64,000 nucleotides of DNA, taken from positions 61,748 to 125,747 of the forward strand of contig NZ_BPQQ01000042.1 in the NCBI RefSeq assembly GCF_022179325.1, read 5' to 3'. The first letter of the stretch is position 1, and each line of letters starts with the position of its first letter. The position numbers and the translations under genes were made by a program. The notes beneath the pieces are model-generated. The model searched no databases and was not told where the DNA came from. It worked only from the letters and a program-made list of their open reading frames with translations. Shown here piece by piece: positions 48,420 through 61,094 of the stretch. Source of the DNA: Methylobacterium isbiliense. GTDB taxonomy: Bacteria > Pseudomonadota > Alphaproteobacteria > Rhizobiales > Beijerinckiaceae.

Positions 48420-49529
48420 ATGAATTTCGCCACGCAGGACAAGCATCTCGCCCGGGCCGCGCCGACCGCGCCGCCGCGCGACGCCGATCCGGCCGGACAG
48501 GATCCGGGCGATCCGCCCGTCGGCGCCGAGCCCGGCGACAGGTCCGGCCGCCGCCGGCGGCGCTACGCCTGGATCGGCACCGCGGCGAGCGCGGTGCTCT
48601 TCCTGATCTCGCTGGGGGTCCTGTACGAACTCGTCTCGACGGTGACGTGGTCGGAGCTGCGCTCCGCCTTCACGGCGGCAACGGTCGAGCAGGTCAGCCT
48701 CGCGATCCTGCTCGTCTGCGTCAGCTACCTGTTCCTCACCTGCTACGATGCGCTGGCGCTGCGCCAGCTCGCCATCCGGGTGCCCTACCGGACCACGGCG
48801 CTCGCCTCGTTCACGAGCTACGCGGTGAGCTTCAACCTGGGCTTCCCGCTGCTCACCGCCGGCACCATCCGCTACTGGATCTATTCCGGCCAGGGCCTCA
48901 GCCCGGGGCGGATCGCGGCCCTCACCATCGTGGCGGGCTTCACCTTCTGGCTCGGCATGGGGGCGGTGCTCGGCCTGAGCCTGCTGCGCGAGGCCGAGCC
49001 GCTCACGCGCCTCACCTACACCAGCACGCGCTTCAACCTCGGGCTCGGCCTCGCCGCGCTCGCGGGGGTGCTCGCATATCTCGCCTGGGTCACGGTGAAG
49101 CGGCGCAGCGTGAAGGTGAAGGGCTGGCGCCTCGAACTGCCGGGGCTCGGCCTGTCCCTGAGCCAGATGCTGGTCGGGGCGGGCGACGTCTGCGCGGCGG
49201 CGGGCGTGCTCTACGTGCTGCTGCCGCCCGGGCACGGGGTCAGCTTCGAGACCTTCCTGGCGATCTACGTGGTTGCGGCGATGCTGGGCATCGCCAGCCA
49301 CGCGCCCGGCGGGCTCGGGGTCTTCGAGGCGACGATCCTGCTCGCCCTCTCGGGGCTGCCGCGCGAGTCGGTGCTCGGCGCATTGCTGCTCTTCCGCGTC
49401 TGCTACTACCTCGTCCCGTTCGTGGTCGCGCTCGCGGCGCTCGGCGCCTACGAGATCGCCAAGCGCGTCCGTCTCACCCCCCGCGAGGCCCCGGACGACG
49501 ACGGGGCCGATGGCGGCCCGGCGGGCTGA
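48420..49529 (+). CDS. YbhN/UPF0104-type membrane protein (lysylphosphatidylglycerol-synthase TM fold)
   Basis: A 369-residue inner-membrane protein with a cytosolic Pro/Asp-rich N-terminus of about 48 residues and about eight spans. It belongs to the flippase-like transmembrane family shared by YbhN and the N-terminal half of MprF; SFNLGFPLLTAGTIRYWIYS and SHAPGGLGVFEATILL are its conserved blocks. There is no attached synthase or transferase domain. Its stop is 3 nt before the GTG of the sensor kinase gene, so both are probably co-translated. Substrate unknown. Confidence 0.82.
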   Translation: MNFATQDKHLARAAPTAPPRDADPAGQDPGDPPVGAEPGDRSGRRRRRYAWIGTAASAVLFLISLGVLYELVSTVTWSELRSAFTAATVEQVSLAILLVCVSYLFLTCYDALALRQLAIRVPYRTTALASFTSYAVSFNLGFPLLTAGTIRYWIYSGQGLSPGRIAALTIVAGFTFWLGMGAVLGLSLLREAEPLTRLTYTSTRFNLGLGLAALAGVLAYLAWVTVKRRSVKVKGWRLELPGLGLSLSQMLVGAGDVCAAAGVLYVLLPPGHGVSFETFLAIYVVAAMLGIASHAPGGLGVFEATILLALSGLPRESVLGALLLFRVCYYLVPFVVALAALGAYEIAKRVRLTPREAPDDDGADGGPAG

Positions 49530-49532
49530 GCG

Positions 49533-50843
49533 GTGCCCTTCGATCCCGGCCGTCCCGGTCCGAGCGCCCACCGGGCGGCGTGGCGCGGCGCGCTCGTCGC
49601 CGGGCTCCTCGTCCTCGCGATGGCGGTCCTCAGAAGCGGCGTCGATCCCTGGCTCTGCGCGGGCACGGGCTGTGCCGTGCTCCTGGGCGGATGGCTGGCG
49701 AGCCCGCGCGGGCCGGCGCCGCGGCCGCGGGCCGAGGCCGCCCGCGAGGCCCGCCACAGCCTCGCCGAGGCCCTGCTCGCCAACATCCCCGACCCGGTGA
49801 TCCTGATCGACCGCCGGGCGCTGGTGATCGAGGCCAACGCCGCCGCCCGCGCCCTGCTGCCGACCCTGCGGGCGAAATACCCGCTCTCCTTCGCCCTGCG
49901 CGATCCGGCGGTGCTCGACGGCATCGCCACCGTGCTCCACACCGGCGGGCCGCTCAAGACCATCTACGCGCCGCGGGTGCCGACCGAGCGCACCTTCGAG
50001 GTGCAGATCGGCGCCATGCAGGACGCGGCGGGATCCGACCGCCCGCCGAACGTGGTGCTGTTCCTGCGCGACCTCACCTCGGCCGAGCGCCTGGAGACCA
50101 TGCGGGTCGACTTCGTGGCCAATGCCAGCCACGAGCTGCGCACCCCGCTCGCCTCGCTGCTCGGCTTCATCGAGACCCTGCAGGGGCCGGCCCGCAACGA
50201 TCCGGCCGCGCGCGAGCGCTTCCTCGGCATCATGCGCGAGCAGGCGTTGCGCATGACGCGGCTCATCGACGACCTGCTCTCGCTCTCGCGCATCGAGCTG
50301 CGCGCCCACGTGCCCCCGACCACGCCCGTCGAGGTGGTGCCCCTCGTCCGCCAGATCGTCGATTCCCTGAACCCGCTCGCCCTGGAGCGCGGCGTGCGCG
50401 TCACGCTGATGGCCGGGGAGGGGCCGCACCGCGTGCTCGGCGACCGCGACGAGATCCTGCGCCTCGTCGAGAATCTCGTCGAGAACGCCGTGAAGTACGG
50501 CGGCGGCCGGGTGGAGGTCGCGGTGGCGCGCCTGCCGGGGGCGGAGGGCCGCCAAGCCCAGATCGAGGTGGCGGTGCGCGACGACGGCCCCGGCATCGCC
50601 CCCGAGCACGTGCCGCGGCTGACCGAGCGCTTCTACCGGGTCGACGCCGCGTCGAGCCGCCAGCAGGGCGGCACCGGCCTCGGCCTCGCCCTCGTCAAGC
50701 ACATCCTCAACCGCCACCGCGGGCGGCTCGCCATCGAGAGCGAGCCGGGCCAGGGGGCGACCTTCCGGGCCGCGATCCCGGCCCTGCCCGAGGAGCCGGC
50801 GGCCGCACGCTCCCGGCCAAGCGGTGGCGAGACGGTTCCTTAA
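49533..50843 (+). CDS. PhoR-like sensor histidine kinase
   Basis: A 436-residue membrane histidine kinase with two N-terminal spans (about 15-58) and a short cytosolic PAS domain (NIPDPVILIDRRALVIEANA). The DHp helix is FVANASHELRTPLASLLGFI with the phosphoacceptor His. The ATPase domain has an intact N-box (LVENLVENAVKYG), DDGPGIAPEHVPR and GGTGLGLALVKHIL. The layout is that of PhoR. The GTG start at 49533 lies 3 nt after the YbhN-type gene. No phoB or pst genes follow, so a phosphate role is uncertain. Confidence 0.85.
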   Translation: MPFDPGRPGPSAHRAAWRGALVAGLLVLAMAVLRSGVDPWLCAGTGCAVLLGGWLASPRGPAPRPRAEAAREARHSLAEALLANIPDPVILIDRRALVIEANAAARALLPTLRAKYPLSFALRDPAVLDGIATVLHTGGPLKTIYAPRVPTERTFEVQIGAMQDAAGSDRPPNVVLFLRDLTSAERLETMRVDFVANASHELRTPLASLLGFIETLQGPARNDPAARERFLGIMREQALRMTRLIDDLLSLSRIELRAHVPPTTPVEVVPLVRQIVDSLNPLALERGVRVTLMAGEGPHRVLGDRDEILRLVENLVENAVKYGGGRVEVAVARLPGAEGRQAQIEVAVRDDGPGIAPEHVPRLTERFYRVDAASSRQQGGTGLGLALVKHILNRHRGRLAIESEPGQGATFRAAIPALPEEPAAARSRPSGGETVP

Positions 50844-50891
50844 CCATGACGGCGGCACCATCCGTGTTCGGAGGGATGCCGGGAGCCGCCG

Positions 50892-51701
50892 ATGATCGTC
50901 CGACCAGCGCTCTGCGGGCTCGTCCTGCCGCTCATCGCGCTCCTGCTCGCCGGACCGGCCGCGGCCGGGGATTGCCGGGCCAAGGCCGTCGACATCCTGA
51001 AGGCCGCATCGCCGAACGGCTACGCGATCTTCCAGCAGGTCGCGGACAAGGCCTTCTTCCGCACCTGGATCGATTGTGATGATGCGCAGTACGGTCTTCC
51101 GACCGCGGTGCACGAATCCGTCCACATGATCACCGCGGACGCCGACGCCTATCCGCTGGTCGGCGGCGGGTCGGTCAAGCGACCGCCCGAGGACACCACG
51201 CTGCTCGCGCCCGCCCGGATCGCGCGGCAGTTCCGGCCGAGCCTGTTCGTGGCGACCTACCTGCGCCCGGGACGCGCGACCTCCGCGGAGGATGTCCGCT
51301 ACCTGCTCGACGAACTCAACGCCTATACGCACGACCTCGACACGGCGCTGGCGCTCGACGCCCTGCACGATCCGACCGTCCAGGTGTCCCACCGCGACGG
51401 TCTCGCGGCGCTGATGAGCTTCGTCGCCCTATACATCGAGGCCGCCGCGACCGATCCTCCGACCTGGACCGGGCTGAAACGTTCCGAGACCAGGGCCGCC
51501 GTCGCGGCGTTGTGGGGCCAGGCGGAGCGCACCATGCTCGCCTCCTGCCGCATCCCGGGTCTCGGCAGCGAGGACAGGACCTTTCTGAGCAAGCTGTGCG
51601 CGGTCGATCCGCAAGCCGCGCTCAAGCGGCTGCTCGGGCGGCCCGCATTGTGCCCCAAGGCCTGTCTGGAGGCCGGGCCCAGGACGGCCAGTCGCGATTG
51701 A
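50892..51701 (+). CDS. Secreted HExxH protein, putative zinc metallopeptidase of unknown family
   Basis: A 269-residue protein with a signal peptide (LVLPLIALLLAGPAAA). The mature part contains AVHESVHMITAD, an HExxH zinc motif at residues 74-78, and 63 residues later DELNAYTHDLD, whose Glu141 could be the third ligand of a gluzincin. Six cysteines outside the signal peptide (28, 62, 219, 236, 254, 258) suggest disulfides. I do not recognise a family. The layout supports an exported zinc-dependent hydrolase, but the motif alone can arise by chance. It follows the PhoR-like gene by 48 nt on the same strand. Confidence 0.65.
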   Translation: MIVRPALCGLVLPLIALLLAGPAAAGDCRAKAVDILKAASPNGYAIFQQVADKAFFRTWIDCDDAQYGLPTAVHESVHMITADADAYPLVGGGSVKRPPEDTTLLAPARIARQFRPSLFVATYLRPGRATSAEDVRYLLDELNAYTHDLDTALALDALHDPTVQVSHRDGLAALMSFVALYIEAAATDPPTWTGLKRSETRAAVAALWGQAERTMLASCRIPGLGSEDRTFLSKLCAVDPQAALKRLLGRPALCPKACLEAGPRTASRD

Positions 51702-51753
51702 CGGAATCGACCGGATGCGGGGACCGGACGCCGCCGCATCCGGACGCGCCGAC

Positions 51754-52131
51754 TCAGTGGCAGCCGCAGCCGTGGTAGACGTTCTGGACGCTGTTGGTGT
51801 GCACGTAGTGCGCCGGGAGGTGCTGCACCCGGGACACGCTGACGTTGCGGATGACCGGAACGGTGTGGTGGTGAACGCGCGTGACGGTGTGCACCCGCAC
51901 GATCGGCCGGACGCGGGTGATGTTGTAGATGTGGCGTGTCTTGTGCACGTAGTGCGTGCGCTGCACGTTCCGGTACTGGATCTTGTTCACCATCTTGTTG
52001 ACGGTCCGATAGTTGTAGACCGGAGCCACCGGACCGCACCGGCTGCAGCGGGCATTCGCCTCGACCGAAGTTCCGAAGAGGGTGAAGGCCGCGATCAGGG
52101 CGGCACAGACGGCAGTGAAGTACCTTGCCAT
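51754..52131 (-). CDS. Secreted His/Arg-rich protein without acidic residues, Cys pairs at both ends
   Basis: A 125-residue protein with a signal peptide (cleavage near ANA, residue 27). The predicted mature 98 residues contain 12 histidines, many Arg, Val and Tyr, and no Asp or Glu. Cysteines are paired as CSRCG at the N-terminus and CGCH at the very C-terminus. Between them residues alternate hydrophobic and basic (VRPIVRVHTVTRVHHHTVPV), suggesting beta strands with one basic face. Metal, haem or anionic-polymer binding is plausible. The start at 52131 has AAGGAATTC upstream. Family not recognised. Confidence 0.7.
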   Translation of the reverse strand: MARYFTAVCAALIAAFTLFGTSVEANARCSRCGPVAPVYNYRTVNKMVNKIQYRNVQRTHYVHKTRHIYNITRVRPIVRVHTVTRVHHHTVPVIRNVSVSRVQHLPAHYVHTNSVQNVYHGCGCH

Positions 52132-52427
52132 AGTCGAATTCCTTGCTGCAGAATTGCATCGGTTCCGACCTATCAAACCCGATTCCACCGTCCAAGTCGG
52201 ATCCACGGTCTACGTAGTATTCCGAAGGGCACAGTTAGAGGCGCCTTAAGGCGAAGTCCGCGATCGACCGGACATCATCGCGCCTGGGGACGCGACGCGC
52301 GGCATTCCTCTGGGAACGCAGCGGACCGATTTTGCCACGCCTCCGATGATGGGTCCCTCGACTTCGTGCGAGCCTTCCGCGGAGGGCAGCGGCAGGGCTG
52401 TGCCCGGAGATTTGTCGCCGAAGGACC

Positions 52428-52464
52428 GCCTCAGCAGAAGCGCACGGGGCGATTCTGCTGAGGC
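52428..52464. repeat. 12-bp perfect inverted repeat, possible REP/MITE-like element
   Basis: GCCTCAGCAGAA (52428-52439) is repeated inverted at 52453-52464 around a 13-nt loop. It lies about 55 nt downstream of the DUF1007 stop. There is no T-tract. The compact shape resembles an extragenic palindrome or the ends of a small non-autonomous element. Confidence 0.6.
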
Positions 52465-52473
52465 TCTGATGGG

Positions 52474-52519
52474 GCATCATGTTCGCCGCCGAACCGGTGG
52501 CCGCTTCGGCGCATGATGC
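52474..52519 (-). terminator. Bipartite hairpin directly after the DUF1007 gene
   Basis: Outer arms GCATCATG/CATGATGC (8 bp) enclose an inner stem CGCCGAA/TTCGGCG (7 bp) with a 5-nt bulge on one side. The structure begins at the base next to the stop codon on the minus strand. It lacks a T-tract, so it may be a 3' stabiliser or Rho-linked terminator. Confidence 0.45.
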
Positions 52520-53194
52520 TTAAGGGCAGGCGACGAGCACCCGCCCGGCGTAATCCGCCCCCGTCGCCGCCGCGGCGGCCGGGCGGGCCGTCGCCTCCGC
52601 ATCCGGGATGATCTGCTCGCCCTCGCGCGCCTCTCGGGCCGGCCGGGTGAGTTTGAGGAGGCAGGCAGGACCGCCCGTGAGCCGCACCGCATCGGCCTCG
52701 GGCGGGAGACCGAAGGCGACGTAGAAGTCCGGATCGAGCGTGGCGAGGACGAGGGTGCGCACCGCCTCGCCGCGCGCCTCCGGCGCCAGGGTGAAGGAGA
52801 GGGTGAGGCGCCCGTCCCGATAGGCGGCGCGGGCCTCGCTCGGCGCGGCGAGGCGCAGGGAGCGCCCGTTCAGCTTTGCCTGCACGAAGGATCCGCTCTC
52901 GCCGAGCGCCCGGGCGCGGCTGCGGGCCAGCTCCGCCAGCTTCTCGGGGTCGGGCACGCCGTCGCGCCGCGAGTCGAGATTGAGCACCGCGAAGGCCGAG
53001 TAGGCCGGGTCGAAGGTCCAGGCGAGCCGGAGCGCCACCAGGGACTTGGCCTCGTCGAGCACGATCTCGGTGCGGGCCTGCACCCAGACGTGCGGATGGG
53101 CCTGGGCCGGCGCGGGCACCAGGGCTGCGCAGAAGAGCATCGCCGGCAGGGCCGTGCGGGCGCCGGGCGCCCGCGTCGTTCGGTTCGATCGCAT
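52520..53194 (-). CDS. DUF1007 family periplasmic protein
   Basis: A 224-residue protein with a signal peptide ([18 protein letters not shown]) and the family opening [18 protein letters not shown], where the HPH motif at the new N-terminus may bind metal. DUF1007 genes are often found next to nickel/cobalt or zinc transporters. Here the partner is a divergent copper-type P-ATPase, so a metal-related role is inferred. The ATG at 53194 was chosen because it gives a compact signal peptide; the open frame continues upstream to 53479 but would bury it and cross the neighbouring start. Confidence 0.82.
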   Translation of the reverse strand: MRSNRTTRAPGARTALPAMLFCAALVPAPAQAHPHVWVQARTEIVLDEAKSLVALRLAWTFDPAYSAFAVLNLDSRRDGVPDPEKLAELARSRARALGESGSFVQAKLNGRSLRLAAPSEARAAYRDGRLTLSFTLAPEARGEAVRTLVLATLDPDFYVAFGLPPEADAVRLTGGPACLLKLTRPAREAREGEQIIPDAEATARPAAAAATGADYAGRVLVACP

Positions 53195-53318
53195 GCCCGC
53201 GCTGTCCCGCGCCAGCGCGGCGAAACCATGTTCGCGGCGCAGGGGTGCCGCGATGGAGCCACCGTGCCGCCTCGCCTCGCCGCTTCCCACATGCGAGGGT
53301 GAGCCAGGATCCACCGTG

Positions 53319-55739
<2,421 letters not shown>

Positions 55740-55777
55740 GCGCGGGATTCCTTCCCGCGCGGGATCCATTCCCGCGC
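55740..55777. terminator. Tandem 17-bp palindromic units between convergent genes
   Basis: Two 17-bp units, GCGCGGGATTCCTTCCC and GCGCGGGATCCATTCCC, follow each other directly after the ATPase stop and are closed by GCGCG. Each unit plus the next GCGC forms an 8-bp hairpin (GCGCGGGA/TCCCGCGC), and the two hairpins share bases so they exclude one another. A bidirectional terminator is likely, though no T-tract is present. Confidence 0.5.
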
Positions 55778-55793
55778 GAGCCCGGCGTTGCCT

Positions 55794-57436
<1,643 letters not shown>

Positions 57437-57440
<4 letters not shown>

Positions 57441-58303
57441 CGCAGCGCCCCCACGCGCCGGGCGATGCGCGGATCGAGCGCGTCGCGCAGGCCGTCGCCC
57501 AGGATGTTCACGGCGAGCACCGTGGCGGCAACGCACAGGCCCGGAAACAGGATCACCCAGGGGGCGAGCTGGAAGGCTTGGCGCCCCTCCGCCATGACGT
57601 TGCCCCAGCTCGGCACCTCGGTCGGGATGCCGGCGCCGAGGAAGCTCAGGATCGCCTCGGTGAGGATCGCGGAGGCACAGACATAGGTGCCCTGCACGAT
57701 CAGCGGCGCGATGGTGTTGGGCAGGACGTGGCGCCACAGCAGCAGCGGCAGGCGCGTGCCCGCCCCGATCGCCGCCTCGACGTAGGGCTCCTCGCGCACG
57801 CTCAGCACCACGCCGCGCACGAGCCGCGCCACGCGCGGGATCTCCGGGATCGTGATCGCCACGATCACCGTGAGCACGCCGGCGCCCGAGAGCGTCACCA
57901 GCGCGATGGCGAGCAGGATCGAGGGAATCGCCATCACCCCGTCCATCACCCGCATCACCACGGTGTCGAGCCAGCGGATGTAGCCGGCGACGAGGCCGAT
58001 CGCCAGCCCGAGCACCACCGCGGTCAGGGCCACCGCGGCGCCGATGGCGAGCGAGACCCGGGCGCCGTAGACGACGCGGCTGTAGACGTCGCGCCCGAAG
58101 GCGTCGGTGCCGAACCACGCGGCCCCCGAGGGCGGGCGCAGGCGCAGCCTCGGGCGCAGCTGGATCGGGTCGACGGTGCCGAGCCAGGGGGCGGCCAGGG
58201 CCGCCACCAGGACCACGAGCAGCACCGCGAGGCCGAACAGCACGCCCGGGTGGCGCAGGACCGGCGGCAGGGTGCGGGCGGGCGCGGCGGCGGGCGCGCT
58301 CAA
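57437..58303 (-). CDS. Dipeptide-type ABC transporter permease, DppC-like (TTG start)
   Basis: A 288-residue inner-membrane permease with about six spans; the coupling loop is VEAAIGAGTRLPLLLWRHVL, typical of DppC/OppC. No ATG or GTG is available near the N-terminus. A TTG at 58303 that overlaps the dppB-like stop (TTGA) gives LSAPAAAPARTLPPVLRHPG and keeps the 4-nt coupling seen at the other end of the gene. It pairs with the DppB-like permease upstream. Confidence 0.9.
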
Positions 58304-59241
58304 TAGCGGATCCTCGGGTCGAAGAAGAGATAGGTGAGGTCGATCGCGAGGTTGATCAGCACGTAGAGCCCCGAGAACAGCAGGATCACCCCCTGGATGA
58401 CCGGGTAGTCGCGGGCGAGCACCGCATCGACGGTGAGGCGCCCGAGGCCGGGCAGGTTGAACACGCTCTCGGTGACGACCACCCCGCTGATCAGGAGCGC
58501 GATGCCGATGCCGATCACCGAGATCACCGGCACGGCGGCGTTGCGCAGGGCGTGGCGGGAGAGCACGCGGCTCTCGCGAAGCCCCTTGGCCCGGGCGGTG
58601 CGGATGTAGTCCTCGCCCAGCACGTCGAGCACGCTCGCCCGCGTGGTGCGGGCGATGAGCGCGATGTAGATCGCCGACAGGGTCAGGGTCGGCAGCACCA
58701 GCCGCTCGATGAAGGGGCCGAACCCCTGCGTGATGCTGACGTAGCCCTGCACCGGCAGGAGCCTCAGGTGCATCGCCAGCCCGAAGATCCAGAGGTAGCC
58801 CAGCACGAAGACCGGCACCGAGAAGCCGAGCACCGAGAAGGCCATCACGCCCCGGTCGATCCAGGTGCCGTGCCGCCACGCCGCCACGACCCCGAGCGGC
58901 ACCGCCACCAGCACCGCGAACAGGATCGTGGTGGTGGCGAGCGCCAGCGTCGGCTCGATGCGCTCGCCGATCAGCCGCGTCACCGGCTGGTTCGACAGGA
59001 TCGAGGTGCCGAGGTCGCCGTGCAGGAGGCGCCAGATCCACGAGCCGAATTGCTGCAGCATCGGCTCGTCGAGGCCGAGCCGGGCGCGGATCGCGGCGAT
59101 CTGCTCGGGCGTCGCCGCATCCCCCGCCAGGATCGCCGCCGGATCGCCGGGGGCGAGGCGCAGGAGGGCGAACACCACCACCGCCACCACCCCCATGACG
59201 GGCAGCGTCGCGGCGAGCCGCCCTGCGACGAACCGGAGCAT
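58300..59241 (-). CDS. Dipeptide-type ABC transporter permease, DppB-like
   Basis: A 313-residue membrane protein. It starts MLRFVAGRLAATLPVMGVVA with a span at the N-terminus, followed by the extracytoplasmic segment of DppB (PGDPAAILAG...) and the coupling loop DYIRTARAKGLRESRVLSRH. Second gene of the importer, 10 nt after the binding protein. Its stop overlaps the TTG start of the DppC-like gene. Confidence 0.94.
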   Translation of the reverse strand: MLRFVAGRLAATLPVMGVVAVVVFALLRLAPGDPAAILAGDAATPEQIAAIRARLGLDEPMLQQFGSWIWRLLHGDLGTSILSNQPVTRLIGERIEPTLALATTTILFAVLVAVPLGVVAAWRHGTWIDRGVMAFSVLGFSVPVFVLGYLWIFGLAMHLRLLPVQGYVSITQGFGPFIERLVLPTLTLSAIYIALIARTTRASVLDVLGEDYIRTARAKGLRESRVLSRHALRNAAVPVISVIGIGIALLISGVVVTESVFNLPGLGRLTVDAVLARDYPVIQGVILLFSGLYVLINLAIDLTYLFFDPRIRY

Positions 59242-59251
59242 CGGCGACGCC

Positions 59252-60829
59252 TCACTGCTTCTCGATGTTCCAGAACACCGGCGCCGGCCCTTGGAGGATG
59301 CCCTTGAGGGAGCTGCGCACCGCGAGCGGGGAGGTGTACTGCCCCGTGGGGAAGTAGGTCGCGACCGCGTAGGCGCGCGTCTGCACCTCGGCGGCGATCG
59401 CCTTCTGCTTGGCCGGATCGGTCTCGCGGGCGTAGGCGTCGCGCAATTTCTCGATCTCGGCGTCCTCCGCCCAGCCGAACCAGCCGCCGACCTTGCCCTT
59501 GGCGTTCACCCCGACATTCGCGATCGGGTTCAGCATGTCGGCGTTGACCCAGGTGGTGTGGAAGATGTTCCAGCCGCCCTGGTCCACCGGATCCTGCTTG
59601 GCGCGCCGCCCGACCAGCGTCTGCCAGTCCATAGACTGAAGGTCGACCTTCATGCCGATGGCGCGCAGGGCCTGGGCGGTGACGGGGCCGAGCGGCGCCA
59701 CGATGGCGAGGTCGGTGGGCTGCATGATCACGACCGGCCGGCCGTCGTAGCCGCCCTCCTTGAGGAGCTGCTTGGCCTTCGCGAGGTCGGGCTTCATCGG
59801 CGCGCCGGCGTCCGTGGCGTTCGGCGTGCCGCAGACGAACATGGCGAGGCAGGGCTGCATGTAGTCAGGGTTGCCGATCTGGGCGTCGAGATAGTCCTGC
59901 TGGTTGACGGCGTGCAGCACCGCCTGCCGGATCTTCGGGTTGTCGAAGGGCGGATTGAGCCAGTTCATCCGGACCATGCCGGAGAAGCCGAGCGGATTGT
60001 AGTTGTTGATGACGACGCCCTTGGCGCCCTTGAGGATGTCGAGGAAGTCGTGCGGCGGCTGCTCGATGTAGTCGATCTCGCCGTTGATGAGGGCGTTCAC
60101 GGCGGTCTGGTAGTCGGGGATGTTGATCCACTCGACCCGGTCGAGCTTGGCGAGCTTGCCGCCCGCGAGCCAGCTCGGCGGCTCGGCGCGCGGCACGTAG
60201 TCGGGGTTCTTCTCGTAGACGACCTTGAGGCCGGGCTGGAACTCGGCCTTCACGAAGCGGAACGGACCCGAGCCGATCTCCTCCGGCACGTTGCGGTCGG
60301 CGGGGGTCTCGGCGATGCGCTTGGGCATGATGAAGGGCACGTTCGACGACGGCTTGCCCAGCGAGGCGAGCACGAGGCCGTAGGGCTGCTTCAGGGTCAG
60401 CGTGAAGGTCTTGTCGTCCACGGCCTTCAGGCTCGCCGTGTATTCCATGAGCTTCTGGCCCATGCCGTCGCGCTTGCCCCAGCGCTGGAGCGAGGCGATG
60501 CAATCCTCGGCCGTGACCGGCGCGCCATCATGGAACTTCAGCCCGTCCCGGAGCGTGAAGGTGTAGGTCAGCTTGTCGTCGCTGACGGAAAAATCCTTCA
60601 CCATCTGCGGCTTGATCTCGAACCGTTCGTCCGTGGCGAACAGGGTGTCGTAGATCATGTAGCCGTGGTTGCGGGCGATGTAGGCCGTGGTGATGATCGG
60701 ATCGGTGATGCGCAGGCCGGAATGCATCACGGCCTTGAGCACCTTCTTGTCCTGCGCCGCGGCCGGGCCGCTGAGCACCAGGGCCGCCCCGAGCGCGACC
60801 GCCACACGCCTCGTCAGTCCTGCACGCAT
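59252..60829 (-). CDS. Peptide/nickel-type ABC transporter substrate-binding protein (family 5)
   Basis: A 525-residue periplasmic binding protein with a Sec signal peptide (TRRVAVALGAALVLSGPAAA, cleavage before QDKK). Family-5 blocks include LRDGLKFHDGAPVTAEDCI and NNYNPLGFSGMVRMNWLNPP. The start at 60829 (MRAGLTRR) gives a normal signal peptide; an upstream in-frame start at 60892 would add 21 residues. It leads the operon SBP, DppB, DppC, DppDF. Ligand could be di/oligopeptides or another amine; family 5 is broad. Confidence 0.93.
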   Translation of the reverse strand: MRAGLTRRVAVALGAALVLSGPAAAQDKKVLKAVMHSGLRITDPIITTAYIARNHGYMIYDTLFATDERFEIKPQMVKDFSVSDDKLTYTFTLRDGLKFHDGAPVTAEDCIASLQRWGKRDGMGQKLMEYTASLKAVDDKTFTLTLKQPYGLVLASLGKPSSNVPFIMPKRIAETPADRNVPEEIGSGPFRFVKAEFQPGLKVVYEKNPDYVPRAEPPSWLAGGKLAKLDRVEWINIPDYQTAVNALINGEIDYIEQPPHDFLDILKGAKGVVINNYNPLGFSGMVRMNWLNPPFDNPKIRQAVLHAVNQQDYLDAQIGNPDYMQPCLAMFVCGTPNATDAGAPMKPDLAKAKQLLKEGGYDGRPVVIMQPTDLAIVAPLGPVTAQALRAIGMKVDLQSMDWQTLVGRRAKQDPVDQGGWNIFHTTWVNADMLNPIANVGVNAKGKVGGWFGWAEDAEIEKLRDAYARETDPAKQKAIAAEVQTRAYAVATYFPTGQYTSPLAVRSSLKGILQGPAPVFWNIEKQ

Positions 60830-61094
60830 TCCCGTTGGTCCCCGTTGGCGTCCAGGCGCGGCATGCACGGCGCAGGCCACGGCCACCGGCATGGGACCGG
60901 ATCGCGCCGCCCGAGTCCAGCGGTCATTGGGCGTGTTGCATGGGGTCCGGCAGGGAATCCACGCCGGCGATGCCCGGCATGGCGCGCGGACGCCCCCGGA
61001 TCCGCAGCCTTGCGTCGAGGCCGCACATGCAGACCACCTTGAGCGTGCAGCCGGTCGCCTGCGCCGCCGGATCGGGACGCCGAGCGGCGTCGGC
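60830..61094. other. Intergenic region between egtD-like gene and peptide importer
   Basis: 265 nt. On the minus strand the frame continuing after the EgtD stop stays open to TGA at 60924, and from ATG 61028 it would encode 34 residues beginning MCGLDARLRI; about 86 percent GC at third positions. No ribosome-binding site or family supports it. The promoter of the peptide importer is expected here but was not recognised. Confidence 0.35.

Larger units (their letters stand above)
52132..52519. other. Intergenic region between the His-rich gene and the DUF1007 gene
   Basis: 388 nt without a convincing gene. The part next to the His-rich gene (52132-52230) is AT-richer and should hold its minus-strand promoter; TTGGAC and a poor TAGGTC at 17-nt spacing are only weak candidates. 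The right part (52428-52519) holds two strong inverted repeats. An 81-codon minus-strand frame (52235-52480) has no coding signature. Confidence 0.45.

Noticed and set aside
48234-51392. Minus-strand open frame of about 1050 codons
   Set aside because: It is antisense to the YbhN-type gene, the PhoR-like kinase and the HExxH protein. The composition is His/Arg/Glu-rich shadow sequence with no domain.
52235-52480. 81-codon minus-strand frame in the intergenic region before the DUF1007 gene
   Set aside because: No ribosome-binding site, Arg-rich shadow-like composition, and it runs through a strong hairpin.
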